Of a stretch of DNA of 64,000 bases, positions 23,701 through 35,000 are shown piece after piece. Within the stretch, counting starts at the first letter, position 1. Each line of letters begins with the position of its first letter. The notes under the pieces are model-generated. The model was not told the DNA's origin and searched no databases. It saw nothing but the letters and a program-made list of their open reading frames with translations. This DNA comes from Micromussa lordhowensis (taxonomy: Eukaryota > Cnidaria > Anthozoa > Scleractinia > Lobophylliidae). Both the position numbers and the translations under genes were made by a program. Location: NCBI GenBank assembly GCA_964020085.1, contig OZ026602.1, positions 32,641,575-32,705,574 on the forward strand, given 5' to 3'.

Positions 23701-26700
23701 AGTTGACAAAAAACTTGACTAAAAAGTCGGCAAAAAAAATCGACAAAAGAACTCGGCAAAAAAGTCGACAAAAATGTCGACATGAGGGCAGAAAAAGTAA
23801 GGGAAATCATGGCACTTACTGGGCTCTGTAGTGTAGTGCGGTTAATAAATGTCACGCTATCACTCTAACCATGTACAGCATTGTAAGATCAAAATACTGA
23901 CCTAAAGTGCAATTCATTGTCATGCGTAATTTGAGAAAGAATACTTTTACAAATGCTACTTCAAAGAGTACAGATTGCACAAAATACTACATCACATAAA
24001 TGTAACGTAAGTAAATGAACATTGTAAAACTAAAAAATTCCCTTCAAAGCTCCCTTCTGTACCTTGAAAAAAAGAAACGTTTTGTAAATGAAAAAAATCA
24101 GATTGGTACCAAAGAGAAAAAGAGCTCGTCATCAATGCAAAGGGCCTAAAAATAATTTTCTGCCGATCGCGTTACCTTTCTATAAGTGTCTTCAAACATT
24201 TCTGAAGCTGCAGTGGATCTTCCGTGTTTCGCGTTTTCCATATCGAGTCGTGCTCAATACAACGACACATCTAATGAAAAAACATTCAAGCAATTCAGTA
24301 GTATCTCCCTAATCAGAAAAACACATTTTTCATGGGTATCCAAACAAAATAAAGCACTGTTAATAAGGTGGGCAAAAAAAGTGCGGGGCTCAAATGAATT
24401 CACATCCAACTATTCTTTCTTTCCCACTGAAAATGTGGATCCTGAATTCGTTCTCGTTGCTCCCTCTCCCTCCGCCTCCCCTACCCTCCCCTCCACGCCA
24501 ACCTCTCGCGAAAAAAAGCTATAGGCAGAATTTAACAAATTGACGTCCGTTTTTCATGCGTCTGTCCTGTTATTGATCATGAATTTCGTCAAAGCACTGT
24601 CAAAGTAGCTGTGGATCAGCAGACCACTTTGACAATGTTATGACGAAATAACAACGAAAGAATCGTTGCAACTCAAGAAGATAAATTTCCTACCCTCTCC
24701 GCCTCCCAGCGAGTAATGTTCGTGAGTTGAACAGCTAGGTTGTCACATGACTGTAGGTTAAGGATGACGTCATTGTTGACCTGACAACCAGTGCATCCGG
24801 TTATCTTGGTGCAGCGCGAACAGTGAAGTCCCTGGGCAGAAAAAGGAATGAATAAATTTAACTGTTTATTACGGTGGCCCACAACTGTCACGGCAAAAGA
24901 AATAACCTCACGGCGAAAAGGAAAACCTCACGGCAAAAGAAAAAGACTCACGGCAAAAGAAATAACTTCACGGCAAAAAGAAAAAGACTCACGGCAAAAA
25001 GAAAAGACTCACGGCAAAAAGAAAAGGCTCACGGCAAAAAGAAAAACCTCACGGCAAAAAGAAAAAGACTCACGGCAAAAAGAAAAAGACTCACGGCAAA
25101 AAGAAAAGGCTCACGGCAAAAAGAAAAACCTCACGGCAAAAAGAAAAATACTCACGGCAAAAAGAAAAACCTCACGGCAAAAAGAAAAAGACTCACGGCA
25201 AAAAGAAAAAGACTCACGGCAAAAAGAAAAACCTCACGGCAAAAGAAAAAGACTCACGGCAAAAGTAAAAGTCTCACGGCAAAAAGAAAAACCTCACGGC
25301 AAATAGAAAAACCTCACGGCAAATAGAGAAACCTCACGGCAAATAGAAAAACCTCACGGCAAATAGAAAAACCTCACGGCAAAAGTCAAAGTATGTCCTC
25401 ACGTGGGGTTGGGGCGAGTTATCAAGGTGCACCATGGGATAAGAAAATGCAGTAAAGGGGTCAGCGGCTGCTCATCACTTCCCGCCATTTGCGCCATCTT
25501 GGAACATTTGAAGGAGGTCGTCAGGAAGATGTTTTGCTGTAACAGTGGGCAACAAGTTTCGGATGGCGTCAACTACTGTTCAAACTGTGGGAAAGGTGAG
25601 CATTTCGAATAGCTTTTCGTTAAATTTATACTCGCACGTTGAGACGATTTGCATTTGTGTTTAAACTGACTTCATTTCAGTTGAATAGAGTTTAGACCTT
25701 AAATGTCTCGACCCCTTCTTTCAATGCGATCGAAAGAAGTTTTGAATCTTACTATTTTTAGTAAGATTCAAAACTTCTTTCAATGCGATCTTTGGCGATT
25801 TCAAGGAAGTATGCACAAGATTAGGCAAAACTACAGTATTCAAGGACACTTTTGGTGACATAATTTGTGGCTCCTTCAGCTCGGCACCAGTGAATATCAA
25901 GAAAGAAAAATGGCTCCTTTGGCTCCAGAGGAGTAGAGCCAATCGAGCCGGTCGGGTCGTTTGTAAATAGATACATTTGTAAAAGTGGCCCTGTCTTCTG
26001 TAGTGTAGCACAAAGGAAGCTGATTCTGTAATATTCGAGGAACGTTTATTTCTATTCGGTTTATAGTGTTAAGACTGCATTAGAAAAAAAAGGGGTCGAG
26101 ACATTTAAGGTCTACAATACACTTGATTAAGTTCTTAAACTCTATTCAACTGAAATAAAGTCAGTTTAAACACAAATGCAAATCGTCTCAACGTGCGAGT
26201 ATAAATTTAACGAAAAGCTATTCGAAATGCTCACCTTTCCCACAGTTTGAACAGTAGTTGACGCCATCCGAAACTTGTCGCCCACAGTTACAGCAAAACA
26301 TCTTCCTGACGACCTCCTTCAAATGTTCGACCCAAATGTTCCAAGATGGCGCAAATGGCGGGAAGTGATGAGCAGCCGCTGACCCCTTTACTGCATTTTC
26401 TTATCCCATGGTGCACCTTGATAACTCGCCCCAACCCCACGTGAGGACATACTTTGACTTTTGCCGTGAGGTTTTTCTATTTGCCGCGAGGTTTTCCTAT
26501 TTGCCGTGAGGTTTCTCTATTTGCCGTGAGGTTTTTCTATTTGCCGTGAGGTTTCTCTATTTGCCGTGAGGTTTTTCTTTTTGCCGTGAGGTTTTTCTTT
26601 TTGCCGTGAGTCTTTTACTTTTGCCGTGAGTCTTTTTCTTTTTGCCGTGAGGTTTTTCTTTTTGCCGTGAGTCTTTTTCTTTTTGCCGTGAGGTTTTTCT

Positions 26701-29700
26701 TTTTGCCGTGAGTCTTTTTCTTTTTGCCGTGAGGTTTTTCTTTTTGCCGTGAGTCTTTTCTTTTTGCCGTGAGTCTTTTTCTTTTTGCCGTGAAGTTATT
26801 TCTTTTGCCGTGAGTCTTTTTCTTTTGCCGTGAGGCTTTCCTTTTCGCCGTGAGGTTATTTCTTTTGCCGTGACAGTTGTGGGCCACCGTAGTTTATATA
26901 TACGTCTGAATTTTTGAAAACCATGTCAAAATTGGGGCAAAAAATTTCTTGGAAAAGTGGCAGGATGGTTTTGTTGAAATTGACACGGTTTTCGTCTATC
27001 AAGACGTTTTAAGTATCAGAAAGTCCTGTAGCCAAATGATTTTGTACAACCCAATGTAGAGGAATTATTAATCTGAATAAAATCAGATTTTAATTAAATT
27101 TCAGCAAGCCTCAACCTCTGCGTTTACTAAACAATTCACATGATTTTAGACGGCGTTTAGTTGACTACATCTTTAACGATCTTTTTCGCCCGTGTGGACG
27201 GCCAAGGCTGAAAACCAACAAATAGAGGATCATTTTATCTTATTCGATTCTAACCTGTTGATCGACAAGGTGTAAAGTGAAGGGAAGTGAAGACACAGGC
27301 TCGGGTAATAGCCTCGCTATGAAAGAGTGCATATCTTGTCCAAGAATGTTGGTGGGTACAATGATTAGGTTAGGATGTCCAAATAACCTTTTCGTCTGAA
27401 AATGCAAAAAATCGAATAAATCACAACAGTAATATGAGAAACTGATGGCAATGGACATAATTGTAATAGCTGAGGAGTAAAGACTTCGAACAGTAAGCCC
27501 ATAAACCCATGAACATTAAGAAAAAGACTTGATAGTTTAAAAAGAGTATCAAACCTATGATTCTGCAGAAACATAATCACTGAGGCAGTATTTTACCTTG
27601 GAATCTTCCTCGAATCTCCGTAAAAGAACCGGAACAATAATCATACTGTTAAAAGAAAGGCAAAAAGACCAAAGACTTACAAATAAGATAGGAAAACTGG
27701 CATAAAAAGAACAAACTTTTTACCCTGACAGTTACAAATTCTTAATGGTAACGTACCATTTTGCACTGTTGTAAAATCCAAACACGAATAACTTTTGTAA
27801 CCAAACAGAGCTAAACAAGACTATGTTGTGTTTGCTTCCGACTACCTATCCAGGAACCTCTTATTAGGTTAATGGTAGAACCTTGGTCTGGATTATAATG
27901 GTAACACAATTGACTCACGTCATTTCCTTAGCCTCTTTGACATTTGCAACATGGAAGAGTCACGACAACATTGCCTAACGAGAAATCCATGACAAGATCG
28001 ATCGATGTTTTTTTTAAAGAAATATTTGTTTTCGTGGATAATTTAACCACAGGTAAGACAATACCTTGACTTGTGTTGAATTTCATGGGAGTGAATAACC
28101 GCTTCTTGCTTTGCACATCTCTGTCAATAGCAAAAATTATGGTTTTTTATTATTTTTTTTATTTTATTTACTTATTCAATACATTTCTCTTACATATACA
28201 ATTTACATTACATTGATTAATACAAAAGACGCAATACAGCTGGGAGAAAAGAACAATACTAACTGAATAAAGGAAAAGAACAAGTAAAAAACGTATTAAA
28301 ATCAGAAAATAAATTACAAGACATAAATTGAAAGGCACCTAAGACTTACTTGCAATCTACCTTCAATACAATATTGCTTACATGTAGTGATAAATAGATC
28401 TAAGTACAATTGTAAATGTATCGCTTCGAGTCTTTACCTCCTTTTTGAAGAATTAATTTTACAGGGGGGAGAAACAGAATTAGTAAAGACCACATTTCTC
28501 TATTTGCCATTACATCAACATTTTTGTTTGGAATTCTTTCTTGATCGGTTTTTTTCTCTAAGCACTTACAACTGTAGACATATTCTTCCAAAAGAATAAC
28601 AAATAAGTGCAGTCTGCGTCTTGGGTATTCGGATAATTGCTGAAAGTCGGGCATTTCATTAAAAGTAATTTGCTTGTTAGAGAGATTAATTTCGGTATCG
28701 TTTACGCGGTTAAACCACACTAACGCTTAAAAATTATGTTATGTTAATAACTAACTTATAAGACTCACTGAGGCAAAAACATATTCCCACGTTCTGGTTG
28801 GTTCCTTTCTATCCTTATACAAAGTTTATGTAATTATTTACTATGCCAATACAAGAAAACAGTTAACCATCTATCGAGTTTTAATTAAACGGTAATAATT
28901 ACCTTTTAAGAAACGTAAGGTGTAGATAAGTGTTAACCGTCATGTATAGGTATTAAATTAATTTGCTCAAGTTATTCGGTTGTTTTCGAAAACTTTTAAA
29001 AAGCACTTGCAAAGACCGTAAATCAGGCATAAGGTAATAAATCGCCATTATGAATGGTAAATTAATTTGAATGCAACTTTCCATAAAGAATGACTATAGA
29101 GCAAATGCCCTGTTTGATTCACTGCACGCGAAATGAGTTACTTACCGGACAAGACAGGTGGTATTCAATAACTCCTCCCGCTGCATCCTGTGTAAGGAAT
29201 GAACAAGTTGCTCTTGATTGTGCTCAAAGTGAATTTAGCCCAGATACACTCATCACCAAAAAGTGTTTCAATCAACCCCTGGTTTGAATCATTACTTCCG
29301 TTTCCAAAAACCTGTGCTTTAAGGTCCATAAAGGATATTTGCGTTAATGGAGTTTCGGATAAGTTCTGTTCACAAAAGGTGTCAGAGACAAGGTGGAACT
29401 TGGTAATCTCAACCAGAGAAAAGCTTATCCTCGAAAACTGCCATAAACGAGTTTATAATTTATGATTGGCTAGGAGGGGGGACTATTCTACTCTTTGCAT
29501 GGTAAAATGGTTTGTCTCCAGGAAGAATGTGGTGTTTTTTGCTTCTTAGTTTGGCCTGATTTCACTCACCTGAAGACACTGGCGACAAAACAGTCTTCCA
29601 CACTTGTCATGTGGAATAAGTTCCTTATCAGACTTCTCCTCCAGACAAATACAACACGTGCCGCTCAGGCGATACACGTGTGACAACGAAGCACGTGTTC

Positions 29701-31506
29701 TCTGGCCGACGTGAGTCTTTGGAGTGCTGGTATTAGGACTCGTCAATCTGTTGTGATTTCCTTTCGTGCTGTGATCTTGAACGTACAGAGACTCGGGAGC
29801 ATTTGAAGGTTTAAATATGTACAGTTTGCTTCTGCGGTCAGTGAATGGTGTTAGCTGTTTGTCGTCACTCTGTAAATGAAATACAACTGGTCAGACTCCA
29901 AACTGAACAAGTTCTGAAAATCAGTGTAACGACCGGATTTAATTTGTAGCTACACTGCCAAATGAACGCGCTATTTCAATGATCATAGTCCGTCAGTGTA
30001 ATGCGTGCATGGCTTCTGGCTGGACGCCGCAAATATTATAAGGAAACAGAGTGGCACACTCGATTTGTTGCCTAAATTACAATACAGTAGCTAGCTAAAG
30101 AAACTCACTCAACAGTTTTCCTTTGCGCAAAACCCAGTAAAAGTACTACGTTAAATTCATGGGTTTTAACTAGCGAAACAAAACAAAAAAGATTTTCATT
30201 ACCATAATGGATATTATTTGACTGTTGCGCACCACTGACACTTTAAGGTCCTTCAGATATTGCTGTGTATCATCGCCGGTAAGTAAGGAAACAAAGTTGG
30301 TTTTCAGTTTGAGCACAGTACTTGGTTTGGTAACTTGAACTTTGTATCTGATCGAGAACAATAACAAAAGAAACGTAAATAAGAACAACGAGAAAGACAA
30401 CCATCAGGGCTCCAATAAATTACATCGAACTCGTAGTGTTATGGCTGCATTCTATCACCATGTCTAAACATTAAAGCACGCTTCCCTTTGTCGGGAACTC
30501 AACTGGCAGAAGAGAAATACTAATATAGATGCTGTTGAATCGTTTATATTTGTTTCTCCTGGATGGTATCAGGTACGTTCATATGTAAGGTTTATAAACT
30601 TACTTGACTGCCTGTATCTTGCCGTCATTTGTCTTCTTTGGATCACGGTAAACCCACGTGACAACTACGAAACGAAAGATAAAGAAAACGTCGCGAGTAT
30701 ACCGATTTCATTATGATGTTACACGCGTTAAGGTTTTCTAGTGACTGATTGTACTGAAGAACTAGCAGCAAAGACCTGTGGTTGCAGGTGCAACGATCGT
30801 AGGAAATTTGAAACTTGATCACGAGATGGACACAAGAAACGAATAAAACTTTTACAGATTCTTGTGGAAAATTCTCACTCAAACCTCTTCAGAGTATTCT
30901 ATCTTTGTTAAGAAATGTTAACCCCTCAGAATATTATTTTGGACTTGTCATTGACGAAATTCCTGAACTTCATCGTGCCATAAAATTACTATGTTCTAAA
31001 GCATTCAACTGCAATCTAGCCTGCGAACGCCTGCTAACTGCAATCCGCAGAGGCAAATTAATAACAGGCAAAACAAGCACATATACAGGCAAGTTGCAGT
31101 CTTCCAAGTTTTCCCGAGCACGCACAACTTCAACATTAGTCTACATTTGTTTTGTGCAAACAAAAGAGTTTGATCATGAATTTCATTATCCACAAAATAT
31201 TTAAGGAAAGTAGTAATCGCCCATAACATAACATAACCTCCACCAGAGTCGAGTTGCACTGATTGGTGTTCACAAGAGCAAGCTGTAATTGAGTGCGAAA
31301 AGAAGTCTCATCTAGAGTTCTATTACTATGACCATGATATACTTACCAAACGTGTGATATGATTCACTCAACAGTGGCACAGATAGAAACGTAAATGGTT
31401 GATATTTAAAAGATTCGTGGCTGCAGTTAGAACACGTGATCTGAGAAAGAGAAATAGAGACGCAGCAGTTATGATTTAGGCTTCTTTTAAGTGTATAAAG
31501 GGGGCA

Positions 31507-31543
<37 letters not shown>

Positions 31544-31777
31544 TATTGCAAGATAATTTGGTTTTATCAACTGGGTTGATAATGTGAATTGTCCACCGTA
31601 AAGAGATTCGGAAGCTGACGTTTCGAGCGTTAGCCCTTCGTCGGAGCGAATCAAGGAATTGTGGGTTGTGTGTGGTTTATATACAGCGGTCTTCTGGTCT
31701 GAAATCTGAGGAATAAAGAATACTAAGGCAAGACGTTAGTGGTCGCAGCGATAAACAACAAATGAATAAAGGGGGCA

Positions 31778-31814
<37 letters not shown>

Positions 31815-32048
31815 TATTGCAAGATAATTTGGTTTTATCAACTGGGTTGATAATGTGAATTGTCCACCGTAAAGAGATTCGGAAGCTGACGTTTCGAGCG
31901 TTAGCCCTTCGTCGGAGCGAATCAAGGAATTGTGGGTTGTGTGTGGTTTATATACAGCGGTCTTCTGGTCTGAAATCTGAGGAATAAAGAATACTAAGGC
32001 AAGACGTTAGTGGTCGCAGCGATAAACAACAAATGAATAAAGGGGGCA

Positions 32049-32085
<37 letters not shown>

Positions 32086-35000
32086 TATTGCAAGATAATT
32101 TGGTTTTATCAACTGGGTTGATAATGTGAATTGTCCACCGTAAAGAGATTCGGAAGCTGACGTTTCGAGCGTTAGCCCTTCGTCGGAGCGAATCAAGGAA
32201 TTGTGGGTTGTGTGTGGTTTATATACAGCGGTCTTCTGGTCTGAAATCTGAGGAATAAAGAATACTAAGGCAAGACGTTAGTGGTCGCAGCGATAAACAA
32301 CAAATGAATAAAGGGGGCAAGTAATTTGAGAAGATATCGATTAATGATTAATCAGTTAGGTCGTGCTTGTGACAAATTGAACAAGTATTTGCAATTCAGA
32401 TGCCAGGGGAAAAAACAGGGTGGTTCTAAAATATTAGTCGAGTATTGTCAAGCAAACTCTGGTACTAACGCCAGAATAGGTGTAAAACACTCTATGTAGG
32501 TGTAAAACACTCTAAATGTTGATAGTTAGAGTATATTAGAGAATAGAGTTGAGTGTCTGTTCTGGCACTACCAAAGTATTCCAACTTTACCTTGCTTTGC
32601 AGTTGACCTTGGAACGTATCAACAATGAGAGAATCGTTATTTCTGGTGTACTCTCTGAAAAAAGAAAAAACACATGAAAACTGAATGACTTTGACAACCA
32701 CGATTATCAACTTCTGACGGTAATTACCATGAATATACACACGTAATTTTTGCTACAATTTGAAATGAAAGTCACGTCCGATCACGTCGCCAATTAAACC
32801 TCGTCTACATCGAACAGTTACGAGATTGTACGTGCTTTGATCTCAAACGATCCTTCGTATTTTTTTGTCGAAATTGTCTCTGTTCTATATCTGTATTAGT
32901 AAGGATGACTAATCGTGTGATTTTTACCGAGCGTTCTGGATCAGGGTTTACTTTCTAGTTTCTAATGTTCCGCAGTTTACACGTGTTGTTTTAAAATCAA
33001 GGGCTTAACATAACCACCTCCATCTCTGTTCTGCGGAGCTACTCTTTTTAGAATGGTCACCGGATGAGGAGTCGGAGCTGGCACAGTTGAGTTCTTGATG
33101 AAGACCATCGAGAAATAACGCGAGGAATTCATGACAGTCATGCTAAGAAACAAAAAAAAAAAATCAGGAAAATAACGTTCAATTTAGGGAATACTAAGGT
33201 CGAGATAGCATTCTGGTTACTCTCGCTAACTAGGCACAGGTTGGAAGTGGCTAATGCCAGACGATTCAGCCAAAACTGTCATAAAGTCTCGTCAGCTATT
33301 TATTCCGTGCAGTTTTTATGAAAACATTTTAGTTTTTAGCCTTTCTATAGACGTTAGATCAACAGGGGTAATGCGTAATACGAATCTCAGTATTTTATGT
33401 AGCTCCCATACTCCGCCGAGACGTTCCTGATAGTTGTTTCTGTAGTGCGTGTTAGCAGGCTCGTTTCTATGTTACCTGTCTCTGTGGTGTAAGCTGATTG
33501 CTAAATTGTGAAGTGATTGCGGTGTAAAGATCTGTTGGATCACACTGAAGATAGGAGCCACTCCAGACTTTAGTCACCAGTTCACCCAAGCTCTTGCTCA
33601 ACAAATGCTGTAAAGAATAAAACAAGTCTAGTGTGATTTACTGTTCCACATCTGAACCCCATCACCCCCACCCTCCACCTCCTGATGGTGGTTGGCTTGA
33701 TAGGTTTACGTCACTGCAATCACAGATGGTGATCGAAGGAAACGTTTCCTAATAAATCGAAACGAAACTAAACACACAAAAAGACGCTGAAAAGATCCTC
33801 TATACAGAAAGACCTAGCCCAGCAAAACGAAAGAATTAATTTTCAGTGGTTTGTAGTTTCGAAGGACGAGTTTACTTACTGAGATAACGTTATTTCGTCT
33901 ATCTGATACATTCTCACCTGACTGTTCCTTGAGTTTTTCTCAGCCAGTGTTTGGTGCCCTCCACCTATAGCAAAAGGTAAATTGAAGAAACGTTGTCCTT
34001 AAGAAAAAAAAGTCATGAATTATGAAGCCAAAAAAAAACGTTTAAATTTACGGGGTATTTGATTCTGTAGTCAAACAATCTTTAACTGATTTTAGAAATA
34101 TATCAAAAAGTTAGTGTCTCATCGCACCCTTTCGATGAATTCTTACCTAAGAAGAATCTGCAGAATGGTGTGACACTAAAGAGGCACTGTAAGCCAGCGT
34201 TCACAAAACAAGTGTTACCAAGGTTCTCAAGTCCACAGACACCTGCCACAGGATCCCGGAACTCTGCAACATGAGAACTGGTTTATAGCAACGATAAATG
34301 CAATTACATTTAAAACGGAAATTGGGTGACGGTGGGCAAACAGGTTTTATTTGTAATCTCGCCGTGTGTTTAGTTGTCAAATAGCACTTTGTTATCTTAA
34401 AGGACGAATACATTTCCAACACTTTCCAAAAGCCTATTGCTCTAAACTAAGTACATATATTAAAAATCGGTTCAGCCAGAAAACAACGCTTAAAATATAA
34501 TGAAAAAATGGAGGATACCAGTAGCCAGGATTATTTTCTCAAAACCAAGAATAACCTAAGTTTTTAACACAAAATTATTGTTCTTGACATTGTTGAGTCA
34601 TTTGTATTCATCATCGAGTCCTCTCACAACAGTATACAGAGCTCTCGTTGTTTTGTCTTTGTGACAAAGTCGATATGTGAATTGCTTTGGACAAGTTATA
34701 TAAAATTGTAAGTCCCGACGTATTACTCTGGGCATGTTTCCTTTGCCACTTTTTTTTATTTTGTTAATGAAGAATACATTCGAGGCTCACAAGAAATACC
34801 TTCGCCTACCTTCAACCGTGACGGGTGATTTGTCACACGGATTCTTTTTGCTGGTAACCTCTTGTATTCTGCAAAAAAAGAAAAAGGTTACAGAGGGCTG
34901 TAGGCAAGATAGGAACTGGGACGCAGAGAAGCGAGTTCGAGGATGTTTCGACGCCATGTGTTGAACATGTGGTTGGGGAAATGGACGCGTACGATAGTAA

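Larger units (their letters stand above)
21492..23830 (+). mobile_element. DDE/integrase-type DNA transposon, degenerate, with 8-bp target duplication
   Basis: Long terminal inverted repeats begin TACGGAGCCCAGTAAGTGCC on the left; the right end is its inverse with one substitution. The 8-mer GTGTAGTG flanks both ends exactly (21484-21491 and 23831-23838). The inner part of each terminal repeat is a run of GTCGAC/TTTTT blocks. Between them is a broken coding region on plus: about 22012-22254 (basic helix-rich part ending in NYLWHIV), 22261-22488 (integrase core, [14 protein letters not shown]) and 22582-23001 (C-terminal part with [13 protein letters not shown]). Stops and frame shifts separate them. 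The element lies in a USP intron, antisense to the gene. Confidence 0.8.
24872..26889. mobile_element. 2-kb foldback element with minisatellite arms and a captured zinc-ribbon exon
   Basis: Begins CGGTGGCCCACAACTGTCAC and ends with its exact inverse; TA stands outside each end, as in Tc1/mariner insertions. Each arm of about 800-850 bases has the same order: terminal repeat, a minisatellite with unit close to CTCACGGCAAAAAGAAAAA (about 26 units at 24890-25385, about 22 inverted at 26460-26875), then a unique segment of about 330 bases (25386-25718, and 26088-26459 inverted). The unique segment contains a short start exon, MFCC followed by a CSNCGK zinc ribbon, ending at a GTGAGC donor. A central region (about 25720-26087) separates the arms and includes a small hairpin. 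No transposase was seen. Confidence 0.85.

Noticed and set aside
24848..25326. Two long overlapping plus-strand open frames rich in Lys, Arg and Gln
   Set aside because: They are translations of the CTCACGGCAAAAAG minisatellite, whose unit lacks stop codons in more than one frame; the same appears inverted in the right arm.
27919..27934. A 16-base microexon between USP exons 28065-28120 and 27597-27645
   Set aside because: It was needed only if exon 28065-28120 was read in another frame. Reading that exon in phase 0 completes the C-P-x-C zinc pair and joins directly to the next exon, so no microexon is required.
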